Source: Brachypodium distachyon (Eukaryota > Streptophyta > Magnoliopsida > Poales > Poaceae). From it: 64,000 bases of DNA. This document shows, one piece after another, positions 37,246 to 48,155 of the stretch. The notes below the pieces were generated by a model, which saw only the letters and a program-made list of their open reading frames with translations, was not told the DNA's origin and ran no database searches. Location: the NCBI RefSeq assembly GCF_000005505.3, contig NC_016133.3, positions 30,435,008 through 30,499,007 on the forward strand, written 5' to 3'. Made by a program: the position numbers and the translations under genes. Positions within the stretch are counted from its first letter, which is position 1. Every line of letters begins with the position of its first letter.

Positions 37246-38368
37246 GTTCTTGGGAAATAGTACAAGCTTGCGTACGAGATGCGATGTTTAAAATTTCAGT
37301 TTGGTCTTTATTGCATCGCGTTAGAACTTGAGTGTGCTTTTTTTATGATTACCGTCAGAGCATGTGAAATCCGTCGTTTGCATGTTTTAAGACTTCCTTG
37401 GGAAGTGGGAGCAGATGGTAATTGCCTATTCTGATAACCCTTGCGAGTGAATCCTTGGCGCACCACGATTACCCTAACGTGGTCTCACCTGATATTTTCC
37501 CATCGTAGTATATGTCGGCACGCGGTCTGGCTTACATTCTCTTAAAGAAGAAAGAAATGCAAAGGAGTGGTGAAGAAAGGATCTGAATATCTGGCGCACG
37601 TGCACAAGTTGCAAAGACACGCTTGGTACGACGTAGAGTAGTACCATCGACGTACTTGTCATTTCGTCGAAAGCGAGAAGCTTTCGCGTTCGATAAAAAC
37701 AACTCTCGGATCGGATCGTACGAGCGCCGATGCGAAAGCGTAGGACGCTAAACCTAACCGGGATTTCCGTCACGATGAAGCGCGTCCATTTCTTCGAGAA
37801 AACGTCGAAACGGACGGGAAACCAACATACGATACTACCAGCTAGAGCGAGTCTTGTGGAACGGAATGGAATGGAAAATGGATGGCGACTCTTGTGGCTG
37901 GAATGCACGATAACGGTGGTCTAGGCACTCTAGAGTCCACCGCTACCATAGTAGGCTAGCAGCTAGCTAGTACTACTGGCTACCGTGCTGCTGCTGCGTG
38001 GTTCACGTCACCGTTCTGTGCGTAATCTGATCCACAAGTCGTCGTACGTTGTTGAGCTGTTTAGTGCTAGTACTGGTTTAACTGTGTTGAACTGCTGCGG
38101 TGTCCATGTCCGATACGCCATGCTGGGACCGGGATCGGTCTCAGTCGGATGTTGATTTGTTCCAATGGTCTCTTTTCCTTTCGGTTATTCCGCTGCGGTA
38201 CCGGCGAGTAATCTGTGACGATGCTTCTGGGCCGATTGTGGGTGGCCTTATGGGTCGGGTTGGGCCGGCCGGCGGAGGGTCGCTTTGATTGGTTTTGGGC
38301 GGTGTGGGCAAAGAGCTGCATTGAGTCCCTCCTACCCGCCCTGGCTTTAGTATCGAATCTCATGTATC
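37246..38368. other. Intergenic DNA, no gene recognised
   Basis: Mixed composition. Open frames near 37474-37908 (minus) and 38100-38288 (plus) have no domain or codon character. Nothing else is supported. Confidence 0.55.
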
Positions 38369-38381
38369 ATGTGTGAGAATG

Positions 38382-39145
38382 GCGGGCTCTGCTGTTCTCG
38401 ATTTCCTCCTGGTGTGGGCGAAACAGCAAACAGGACAACTGGACCATGGTCTCCTGGTCTCCTCTCTTAAACCTCTGCAATTGATGCCTGGTATATTTGG
38501 TGAGAAAAACGTCAGATTATGAATGAAAAACCAGCCCAAGATCCAAAACACTCTGGCACGTGCATTAGAGGTATGATAGCAAGATTCTCCACTGCTTGTA
38601 ACCACAGAGTCTCTATCAAACGCCAAGGATGGATTTGTCCACCGTTAGCTCTGGTGAAACTGAATGTGGATACCTCCTTTGATTGGGATTCTTTATCTGG
38701 ATCTATGGGAGTTGTCATCCGTGATGATAAAGGGCATTTCATTGCTGTAGCCGGTGAGAGCATCCCTTCTTGCCCAGATGCTCATGTCGCGGAGGCTATG
38801 CCCCTGCACTTGGGATTGGAACTGGCACTTTCTTACCGCTGTCATAGGCTTGTGGTGAATGCGGACAACCTGAAAGTTATCGATACCATGAAGAAAGGGG
38901 CTCGGCTACCCTAGCAGCTGCTGTGTACGAGGATTGCTTGGGCCTCTCTACTGAGTTCATTAGGATTGAGTGTGATCATTGTCACCGGGAGGCGAATCAG
39001 GTCGCGCATACTGTAGCTGCTATATCAAAGTCATCCCCGCCAAGAATTTGGGATGATGATCCACCTCCTGATATTATCCGGTTACTTTTTTCTGATGTAA
39101 ACCCTACTACAATTCAATAAAGTGCTGATGTTTGTTCAAAAAAAA
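38382..39145 (+). mobile_element. 5'-truncated LINE-type insertion carrying an RNase H domain
   Basis: 764 bp flanked by an exact 13-bp target-site duplication, ATGTGTGAGAATG, at 38369-38381 and 39146-39158. The right end is AATAAAGTGCTGATGTTTG followed by a poly(A) run (about 39138-39146). This is the structure of target-primed reverse transcription with 5' truncation. The coding part is described separately. Confidence 0.9.
38519..39120 (+). pseudogene. Retroelement RNase H domain (RVT_3 type), frameshifted
   Basis: The first part (to the TAG at 38912-38914) reads KLNVDTSFDWDSLSGSMGVV and later EAMPLHLGLELALSYR and VNADNLKVIDTM. These carry the catalytic D-E-D of the plant LINE RNase H fold. 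The frame then changes, and 38923-39120 continues with ECDHCHREANQVAHTVA, the signature C-terminal helix with its histidine. The domain is thus nearly complete but broken by one frameshift. The last residues are followed by the polyadenylation signal and poly(A). Confidence 0.88.
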
Positions 39146-39285
39146 ATGTGTGAGAATGAATCGACCATTGTCATTGGGTTTTGATGGGGCCACCGTAAGT
39201 GCAGAGGCCAGGATAATTACAGTCTAAAACTATTTCATAATGCCGGCAAGAGGTTTACGACATCCAAACACATCTACTAGTTTAA

Positions 39286-39315
39286 CTAGCAAGTGTGCCC
39301 GCACGTTGCTGCGGG
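39286..39315 (-). mobile_element. Helitron 3' terminus (minus strand)
   Basis: On the minus strand the sequence ends ...CACACTTGCTAG and is followed by T, preceded by a perfect hairpin (+ strand CCCGCA-CGTTGC-TGCGGG, 39298-39315). CTAG preceded 8-12 bp away by a GC-rich hairpin and inserted next to T is the diagnostic Helitron right end. The body should extend toward higher coordinates, but I could not find the TCTATACTA-type left end there, so the element is probably truncated or diverged. Confidence 0.75.
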
Positions 39316-41281
39316 TTAACAAAATCACAAATTATTTTATTTTATTTTTATGTGTAGGCAGCTCATGGCTAAACAGTAACCCGAGAGCCCAAATTCCACG
39401 TCCCATGTATATGTGCTACAATAGTACACTACCCTTGTTACAAAATACTCCCTCCATCCCAAAATAATTTGGCATGCCGCCAGGACGAAGGCTTGAATTG
39501 TTGAGCGGACCTACTTCTGAGGACTTGGAGCTCTGTATTTAAGTAATTCGACAAAGGTTTTTTTTTTTGGAAGCGTCTATTTCTCAGTCGTCTAAGAAAT
39601 AGTTATTTATCAATTAACAATCGTAGCCTCCAATCAAGATTTTCTTATCCATCGGATCTACATTAATTTTACACGAATCTTCAAGATTAAATTAAAAGTT
39701 GTTATCATCGACTAAGAAATAGTTCGTCTAAGAAATAGCAAAACTCTTTTTAAGGTGAGGCTTCTGTATTCGACAGCAAACAAAGTTTCATGGATCGAAT
39801 AGGGCCCATAGGTAGCGACAAGGCAAAGCCCCCATTTCATTAAGGCCGTGATCCAGCATGTGATCCGCGCGCTAGCTTCCGGCATGTTAGTGCGCAAGTA
39901 CGAACCTTCCACTGGTAGGCCTCCACTTTTTGCAGCCCAGTAAAAATGATGCACTATTTGAATTTTTTTTGTTTTTGTCAGCGATGCATTGTACCTGGCC
40001 CTCTGTCTCAGCGGAAACGTGCAGAACTGAGAGAGGCCCAATTGGTGGCCGTATGATGACCTTTGAAACACGGGGTAAAACTATAGTAGTAAATGCTAAA
40101 ATCCCACGGCAAGAACTGACCAAGAAGTATCCTTTCAAAATCTATGGCCATGAAAAGCATCGCTTCATCCATTGTCCAAGAGTAATTGAAAATAATTGAG
40201 TTTGCGAGAGATGGCAACACGTATAATAGTTGGCAGATGACGTATCAAATGAAACCATCCATGTACTAACTTGAGACATGACTAACCATATTTGGCTCTT
40301 TCAAGAGTGAGTTGCAATTGATTTCTTTTTTTTGGCAGCAAGTTGCAACTGTAACTGTTCAATCTGAAAACGAGAAAACCTCTAGGCTCTAGCGCACTGG
40401 GCAGACGCACGAAAGAACATCTTCAGGGATCGCCGAGTGCAGTACAATAGTAGAGTACCCTCTTGCGTGAGAAACACCTCAAACGTGTATAATTTGACCT
40501 TTAATTGCGTCGTAACAAGTAAGCAAAAGAGCAGGACGCGTTTTATTGGTTCTAGATTTCGAGTGGCGGGCTGCCAAGAGGCGGCCCTTGATCTATCCGG
40601 ACCGGATGAGGTCCTTGTCCCATCAGCCACGCTAATCCGTCGCCTAATGCAAGTACATACCCCGTGATGTTACCCGATTGTACGCCGCGTTTAACAATGG
40701 TTGGTGGCCCTGCTCACCTGCTGCTGTTGCAATCGCAAGTATTTCCCTGTTCCCTGAAATTTGACTAAATCTGCATAATTTTGTTTGGCCTGTCTGCTTC
40801 TCTATAGCTCACCGTTTACTGACGAAATGTCCCCTGATAGTCGAGGAGGAATTAAACTGGCTGGAAAACAAAAAAACCCTGAATTTTTTTCAGTCGCCCA
40901 CTCCGCGAGAGACATGACAAACTGGGCAGACGCAGGCCATCATTGCCCCTCGGCCTTCTCCCCTTGGCTTACCTCACCGTTCGTTACGCGTCGTCTTCAC
41001 CGAAATTTCAGCAAGGCAGCAGTACATGCATGTTTGTTCTATGCATTGCTGTAAACTCATCATACTCGCCGGTCTGCGGGGCATATCGATCGTGCCACCG
41101 TAGAGTGTTTGCATCGTAGGCAATTTTCCCCTCTCTCTCTCTCTTTATTTACAAACCTCATCTCCTTTGAGCCGCCATACGTCGGCGTGCTTCCCGACTG
41201 CCAAGAAGGACAGGCGGTTGTCGACGTCGTGTCTTATTTCTCTACTGCCTGTATACATTGTATACATGGTAACATGGTATA
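39316..41281. other. Intergenic DNA with a Stowaway end, no gene
   Basis: ACTCCCTCCATCCCAAAATAA at about 39448 is a lone Stowaway-type left end. The remainder may include the body of the Helitron whose terminus is at 39286. No coding exon is recognised. Confidence 0.5.
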
Positions 41282-41478
41282 CTCCCTCCGTTTCATAAAA
41301 GTTGGCATATTTTGTTTCGTTAAGACAAGATTTTAACCAATAATTACTCTATTAATACGTAACCTATATGATACAAAATCATGATTATGATTATTAGAAA
41401 GAATTTTTAAAGACGAATATATTGATATAAATTTCATGCATGTAAAAACACATATTAACCTTTGTGAAATGGAGGGAG
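41282..41478. mobile_element. Stowaway MITE
   Basis: 197 bp, TA at both sides (41280-41281, 41479-41480). Left end CTCCCTCCGTTTCATAAAAG, right end TTTGTGAAATGGAGGGAG. The same family as the half-copy at 50355, which shares GGCATATTTTGTTTCGTTAAG almost exactly. Confidence 0.9.
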
Positions 41479-41900
41479 TATTATCCATTGCTGTGGAAAA
41501 CTGCTTCCTCTTAAAATATTGAGTCCTCCCCCACCTTCCCCTGCCCCTGTTCTCCCTCCCACCCTCCACATGGAAACCCCCCCCCCCTTTCGTCCGCCAG
41601 TAGGGTTGCTCCCGTTCACCGTCGACCTCCCGCCCGGCCTTGCTCCCCTCCTCTCTGCCGGGTCTTCTTCCCCGTCCCTCCTCTTCTCTCCAGATCCATG
41701 CGCCGGCTGTCGTTCCCTCGCGGCCGCTCCCTTCTAGCCCTGTGCCCTCCCACGGTGCGCCGGTCTCTACTCCGACTCCGGCCGTCCGGGCGTCCAAGAT
41801 TCTCTTTTTGGCGCGGCCCCCGGTTGAACGCGTCATCATCCCCCGTTCGTGCGCCATTCAAGAGGCGGAGGACTCTCTCGTCTGAAGCCTGACGGTCTCA

Positions 41901-43562
41901 GTGTTTGGAGAGCGCCGTCGGGTTCCTGTCTCAGAGGCTCGGGGCATGATTTACCGTCTTTGCCCGGCGGTGGCTGACCGTTTTGTTCTTTGCCCATTCT
42001 GGCCGGCAGACTTTCGGTGCGTGCTGGATTCTCGCGGGGCAAGGGACGCCCTTCTCGCCGCCGGGCAGCTTGAGGGTTGCCGCTTCTCCCTCCGATTCGG
42101 CGTCTGGAACCAGCAGCTTCAAGCCCGCCTTCGTCGTCTCCGTTTTCGGGTCCGGGTGGAATTGGACAGAGTCCTGCCTCATGCCTGCGACAAAGAGACG
42201 GTGGCCGCCATCCTTGGCCCTGCTTGCTGGATCGAGCGCCTTGGGACGGAGACGGCTCAGAAGGAGGATCTCGGCCGCTTCTCTGCTTACGTCTGGACCG
42301 ACGACCCAGGACGGATCGCCAAAGAAACGATCTTGGGGATTCCGGAGCCCCCTCCACCCCAAGATCAGGAGATCGACCCTGCTCTCTGCCTTTCAGTGGA
42401 AGATCTCATCCCTAAGGAAGTTTAGGTTCTCGATTACCCAGTCTTCATCCATGTGCTTTGCATCGAAGATCAGGAGCTGTCTACGGACAGATCCGATGGT
42501 GGCACCCAGGATCACTTCGACGACAGTGACGACTTCGACATGGATCCGTGCAGCAGCCCTTCTCGCCGGGATCCCAAGAGCCGCTTCTTCGCTTGTCGCC
42601 GGGGCGTTGCGGACGACGACAGTGTACAAGGCGGCTGGTCGGAGTTGTCCCGTGGCGGCAGCACTCCGGCGGGGGGATCAGAGTGGCGTACTCGGTCGGC
42701 GATTCGAATTCCCAAGCCGGTGGGACCGGGTACCGTGCAGACGTCCAAAAGGGCGATTCTATCTGCCCCTGCTGGTGCTTTGTCGGTCAAAAGATTCTTT
42801 CCTGCGCTTTTGGACTTGTAGCCACATGGTTCTTCCTGCTCTTCGGTGGACCTTGGAGAGAAGGCAGCAGATCCCATGTTGCTGGAGGCTAGCATGAGTT
42901 GCATTGGTTTGCTCCCCGTTTCTTCCCTGCCGCTAGGCGTGGGGCCGGCGCCTGCCTCAGCCCTAGAGCTGGCTCCCTCCCCTCTTGTCGTGACCTGTGC
43001 TCTCTCCTCGACGACGGATTCGGGCCCTGATTCGCCTTCGGCCCAGGGTCCCGGTTTGGGCTTCGCCTCCCCGGCCTTAGCGCTCTCTTCGCCGGCCCAA
43101 ACCCAGGCGGCCTCCTTCGGCCCATAGTTGGATTTCTTCAGAGTGAGTCTTTCCCCATGTGGAAGCTCACTTTCGGCCGACGCAGAACCTTCCACCCCGC
43201 TGCGCCCCTGTCCGCCGTCCCCTCCGCCGGCGGATTCCTTCCGCTCGCGCCTCCGCAAGAAAACGTCCTCCCTTCTCCCTCTCCCTCTCCCTGCACCACG
43301 TTCCAAACGCGGCTGCGGTGGCCCAGTTGGTCGCAGTCAAAGAATTGCCCTAAGGAAGCGGCCTGGCTCCTCCATCAAGGGCCAACAGCAATTCCTGATC
43401 TCACGGCTTGTGATCGCACACGAAGGTGAGCGTATTGGGGAGGATGCGCTATAGGCCTACCTCAAGGTCTTCGAGAAGCCTCTTTCACAGGAGCACATTT
43501 CTGCCATCCTCGCCCTCTTTGGATGGAACACGGGCGCCATCCCGCTTCTGGATGATGTCTAG
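41901..43562 (+). pseudogene. LINE ORF1 (gag-like, DUF4283-type), stopped
   Basis: One reading frame can be followed across the whole region, interrupted by TAG codons at 42423, 42819, 43125 and 43452 and finishing at TAG 43560. The N-terminal part (FWPADFRCVLDSRGARDALL and WIERLGTETAQ) fits the DUF4283 domain of plant LINE ORF1 proteins. The acidic/serine-rich centre and the C-terminal YLKVFEKPLSQEHISAILAL also fit. No indel is needed, which is unusual for so many stops. The true start is uncertain. Confidence 0.75.
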
Positions 43563-43598
43563 GCGGGTGTTGGGCTTTAAGCCTAGTGCAGGTGGTGT

Positions 43599-46500
43599 AT
43601 GGTGTTTTGCCCCATGTCGCAAAACACAAAGATACGCGTGTGGAACGTGCGTGGCCTGAACTCCCCGGCCAAGCGCGCAGCTATTCTTCAAGTTGTCATC
43701 GGTTACGCCCCTTCTATTGTATGCTTCCAAGAAACTAAACTCGAAGAGGTGGATCAAATTGTAATCACGGACTGCTTAGGCAATAATTTTAATGATTTCG
43801 CCTATCTCCCTACTATGGGTACTTGAGGGGGCATCCTCGTGGCCTGGGACTCTATCCAGGTCAAGCTGTCTAATGCCCATTTCTCCGAACACTCTATCAC
43901 CCTCTACGTGGACTCTCCTAAGGGGAACTGGTGGCTCACTTCGGTCTACGGCCCCCAGCGAGACCAAGATCGGTCTTCTTTCTTTCAAGAGCTTCGAGAC
44001 GTGCGAGATCTACATGCAGGTCCCTGGGCGATCATGGGCGACTTCAATGCCATTGTTCACGCTGCGGACAAAAGCAATGCCCGTCCCCACCGCACTTCCA
44101 TGTCTCACTTCAGACGACTTCTCACGGATCTTGATCTCAAGGAACCGTACCTCGCGGGACGACGATACACGTGGTCGAACGAGAGAGAATCCCCCACTCT
44201 CAAGAAACTTGACCGCATCTTTACCTCCGTGGACTGGGACGCTGCACGCCCCAATTCTTTTTTTTCTGCTCTCGCCACCGCGGTTTCAGACCACGCCCCC
44301 CTACTGTTAGACCTGGACGCCGATATTCGCATGGGCAGAAGGTTCCATTTTGAAGCTCACTGAGTCAAAATTGATGGTTTTTATGTGGCCAATCCCTTCA
44401 AACGATTTTCAGCCAAGTTGAGGGCTTGCGCGAAGGCACTGCGGAGTTGGAGCGACAACAGGATCGGCAATATCAAACTCCAAATCTTGGTCTGCTCAGA
44501 GCTCATCCTCCGTCTCGATGTGGCCATGGAGCACCACTCCCTCTCGGTGGATGAACGTTTCCTACGTAGGAGGCTGAAGCATAAATTCCTCGGGCTCTCT
44601 TCTCTAGAGAGAACAATCGCCCGGCAGCGATCAAGGCTTTTGTGGCTTTCGGAGGGCGATGCCAACACTCGTTTCTTCCATTCCCATGCTAGCTACAGAA
44701 GGTGGAAGAACTTCATTGTCAAACTCGATGATGAGGGCAGCATCGTATCGGATCACGTGGACAAAGCGCAAGTGGCCGAGAAATTCTTCCAGTCCATCAT
44801 TGGATCGGCAGCCCACAAAGACTTCTCGTCAGACCTGGACTTTCTTCACATCATGGCCAGCGACTACTCCGATTTGGAGAGTCCATTCTCAGAGGAAGAG
44901 ATCCTCACGATGATTCGCACGTCTCCTCACGACAAAAGCCCAGGCCCAGACGGCTTCTCCTGCATTTTCTTCTCGCGTTGCTGGCCCATTATCAAAGAAG
45001 ACATGGTAGAATGCTTTAACTTCTTCCACCAAATGCGATTCAATGGTTTGGAATCGCTCAATCAAGCCTATCTATGTCTTCTTCCTAAGAAGGAAGACGC
45101 AAGGACCATCCAGGATTACAGGCCCATCAGCCTCAACCACGCCTTGGGAAATTTCATAGCCAAGGTCCTCGCGAACAGACTGACTCCTCGCCTGCTGGAT
45201 ATCGTGGGCATCTAGCAAAGTGCGTTCATCAAAGGGCGTTGTCTTCACGACAACTTCTCACTGGTTCAAAACTCTGTTCGGAAGCTTCACTCTAAAGGCC
45301 GTGCTTCGATCCTTCTTAAGCTTGACATCTCCAAAGCTTTTGACTCTCTCCACTGGTCCTTCCTATTCAACGTTCTCGTCCACAGTGGATTTGGAAGAAG
45401 ATGGATCACCTGGATTGGCGGACTCTTGGGGACTGCCACGACTAAAATCCTTCTCAACAGCATCCCAGGGGATTCGATTGCCCACCTTCGCAGTCTTCGT
45501 CAGGGAGACCCTCTATCTCCTATGCTCTTCGTGATAGCAATGGACATCTTCAATTCTTTGTTACTGCGAGCTCACGAGGAGGGAGTGCTGACGGACTGTG
45601 GCTTACGACACCGTACCTCCATTTTTGCGGATGACATCGTCACGTTCCTGGCGCTGAACGAAAGAGACTTCTTCGCCTAATCGTCCATCTTGGAAGACTT
45701 CGGCGAAGCCTCTGGCCTGGAAGTCAACTTGTCCAAATCTTCTGCCCACGCTATACGTTGCAACGAGGCTCAAGTCAATCTTCTCGAAGCACATCTTTGC
45801 CGAAACGACGGCTTCCATTGCTCCTATTTGGGCCTCCCCCTACATCACCGTAAGCTTTCCCCTGCCCAGATGCAGCTTTTGCTGGACAGGATTGGCTCCA
45901 AGCTTCAGAGTTGGAGGGCTGCCATGCTATCTATGGGAGGTCGTCTCACTCTGATCAAATCTACCCTTCCCGCCATCCCAGTGTATGCTATGCTCTCCCT
46001 CGAACTTCCTTCCAAAACCATTTCGAGTATCGAGAGGATTTGCCGTGGGTTCCTTTGGAAAGGGAAGAAAGAAGTTAGCGGCGGCAACTGCTTGGTGCCT
46101 GGGATGTCGTCTGCGCTCCATGCAAATTTGGTGGTCTCAGTATCCCTAATCTGCGCCTTCTCAACGTGGCGCTGCAGACCAAATGGCTCTGGCTTCAAAG
46201 AACTGACAAGAACCGCCCTTGGCAGGATCTCTCTCTGCGTCCTCTGCCACCGGCTGTCGACCTTTTCGAAGCCGCCACTTCTGCTCTGGCTCTGGATGGG
46301 AACTCCACGGCGTTCTGGACTGATCCGTGGTTCTTTTCTTCTCGATTCAAAGACCTCGCCCCTCATATCTTTGCTGCTGTCCACAGAAGCGAGAGGCTGC
46401 TCTCTGTCAAGGAGGCCCTCACCGGCAATCGCTGGGCTCGCTTCCTTAACCTTGACATCGTCGCTGAACATTGGCAGGAGTTCCTTCTTTTGTGGGACTG

Positions 46501-47138
46501 TGTCAACAATGTTGTTCTGCCGGGCGATGGAGAAGATCTCTTCTACTGGAATTGGTCTGCTTCAGTCAGATTCTCGATGAAATCTGCATACGGCGCCTTC
46601 TTCGGGGGCAGAGAAGCCATGTCAGGCTACGATCTAATCTGGAAATCGAAAGCTCCAAATAAATGCAAGATCTTAATGTGGCTTGTAGGACGGCAGCGCT
46701 GCTGGACTGCAGATCGCCTGGCAAGGAGAAGCTTGGATCACCCTGCCTTCTACCCCCTCTGCGATCAAGGAGAGACCATCGACCATTTGCTGCTGGGGTG
46801 TTCTTTCTAGGTCCATTTGGCATGACGTCTTCGCATCCTGGCACAAGGCGGATTGGACTCCATCACAGATCTCGACCCTCGTCAACTGGTGGGACAACCT
46901 TACTATCGCAGGTAACGAAAGGAGGGACTTGGCCATAGGCATCAGCCTCGTTTGCTGGTCTATATGGAAGCACAAAAACGGCATCGTTTTCGACAACAAA
47001 CGCCCCTGTAGAACATCCCTCCTTGCCGATATCTCTTCCGAATGGCGGAATTGGAGAGATGCCAAGCTATTCTGTAATCCCTCTTTCTTTTTCCATTTTG
47101 TGCGAGACTCTGTAATTCCGTGGAGAGACACGGGATAA
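43599..47138 (+). pseudogene. LINE ORF2: AP endonuclease and reverse transcriptase, non-functional
   Basis: In order: endonuclease (VWNVRGLNSPAKR at the N-terminus, PWAIMGDFNAI near 44020, SDHAPLLLDL near 44288), reverse transcriptase (KSPGPDGFSCIFF near 44936, DYRPISLNHALGNFIAKVLA near 45114, RQGDPLSPMLF near 45500, catalytic FADD near 45625), and a C-terminal zf-RVT zinc region (CDQGETIDHLLLGC near 46760). In-frame stops are TGA 43824, TGA 44361, TAG 45213 and TAA 45678. A frame change occurs near 46100, and TAG 46808 lies just before the frame returns. No protein could be made intact. Confidence 0.9.
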
Positions 47139-47213
47139 AGACATTTGTATCTTTTTCTGCTTCTTAGCAGCTTCTATCTATAAACGATGATACGCCTGCT
47201 TAGGCGTATTCTA

Positions 47214-47752
47214 GAAAAAAAATTGTGTTCTTTTTTCCATCTCGTTGGCCGCATGGTGCTCACAAAATTGTTTAAGTATTCTAATAGTATCGTTCATTTT
47301 GTATTAAGTTATTACAAATTTTGTACTAAATGTATGACATTTTTTATGGATAAAATATGCAGAAGTGTGTGGGAAGAAGAAGACGTCCAATGGCGATACA
47401 CAATGGTCCATTCTCGGCTTCCAAGGCTCCAAGTCTGTATACAGATTTAAGCGATGGATAGCCATGTGTCGATGGGTCCTAAGATATCTTTTGACATGGG
47501 CTAGCTATAGCTACGTGCATGAACCACCACTCGATCGATCTGCCATGGAGGCGTGTGTAGCAATCAAAGGTGAGGCATGCCCTGCATATATGCACGGAGC
47601 GGGCGGGAAGGAGAAGACAAAACTGAAAAAGGGAAATTGTGAAAGAAGGGGCTGGCTTAGCTTATCCAGGGTGGCCAGCGACCGAAGAGAAAAGACAGGA
47701 GATCCCTCTTCGAGATGGCCAAATGGAAATGAGAAGGTAAAAACCGAGTCGT
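47214..47752. other. Intergenic DNA after the LINE, no gene
   Basis: A 133-codon frame at 47365-47766 has no recognisable domain and runs into the MITE boundary. I do not support it as a gene. Confidence 0.5.
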
Positions 47753-47762
47753 GGGAAGAACA

Positions 47763-48012
47763 GTAAATACGGTTCTAATTATTTCGCAAAGGTGTTAAGT
47801 TAGTACTGAACTTTCAAAATGCATAAAGGGCCTAATAGTTTCATAAGTTGACAGGTGGACCACGTCGACACATCACACGCGCCCAGACACATCATTAGGA
47901 CCTCGGATGAACAACTTGTGAAACTATAAGGATCTAAACGTGCATTTTGAAAAATTTAGAACTAACCTGACACCTTTATGAAACAACTAGGACCCACAAT
48001 GTATTTTATTCG
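47763..48012. mobile_element. Mutator-like (MULE) MITE with long inverted repeats
   Basis: About 250 bp, largely two arms of roughly 100 bp that are diverged reverse complements (GCAAAGGTGTTAAGTTAGTAC versus the complement of GACACCTTTATGAAAC; AATAGTTTCATAAGTTG versus the complement of CAACTTGTGAAACTAT). It is flanked by GGGAAGAACA at 47753-47762 and 48013-48022. A 9-10 bp duplication plus long terminal inverted repeats are the hallmarks of Mutator-type elements. Confidence 0.88.
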
Positions 48013-48083
48013 GGGAAGAACAATGTTGTTATTGGTTTAAGGAATGTCGCCATATCACACCAGTATATCTAGGATGGCTAGTA

Positions 48084-48155
48084 CTCCCTTCCATAAGTAA
48101 AAAGTGTCTCAGATCTAATACAAAATCTGAGACACTTATTATGGATCAGAGAGAG
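48084..48155. mobile_element. Very short Stowaway-type foldback
   Basis: 72 bp between TA dinucleotides. The arms CTCCCTTCCATAAGTAAAAAG and ACTTATTATGGATCAGAGAG, and the inner AGTGTCTCAGAT / ATCTGAGACACT, form an almost continuous hairpin with a small loop. Confidence 0.85.

Larger units (their letters stand above)
41500..47213 (+). mobile_element. Near-full-length plant LINE (L1 type)
   Basis: A two-ORF non-LTR retrotransposon on the + strand. A GC-rich 5' region (about 41520-41900) is followed by a gag-like ORF1, an ORF2 with AP endonuclease and reverse transcriptase, and a 3' end with a short hairpin (ACGCCTGCTTAGGCGT) then TATTCTAG and a short A-run (about 47214). The 5' boundary is approximate and I could not find a convincing target duplication. 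It lacks an RNase H domain, unlike the element at 38382. Confidence 0.9.

Noticed and set aside
41836..43306. Long minus-strand frames within the LINE
   Set aside because: They are antisense shadows of GC-rich ORF1; the + strand frame carries the gag-like signatures.
41480..47230. A target-site duplication for the long LINE
   Set aside because: Sequences after the A-run (TTGTGTTC) do not recur convincingly near the presumed 5' end; I prefer to leave the boundary open.
47365..47766. 133-codon + strand frame after the LINE
   Set aside because: No recognisable domain; it ends at the MITE boundary and looks like chance.
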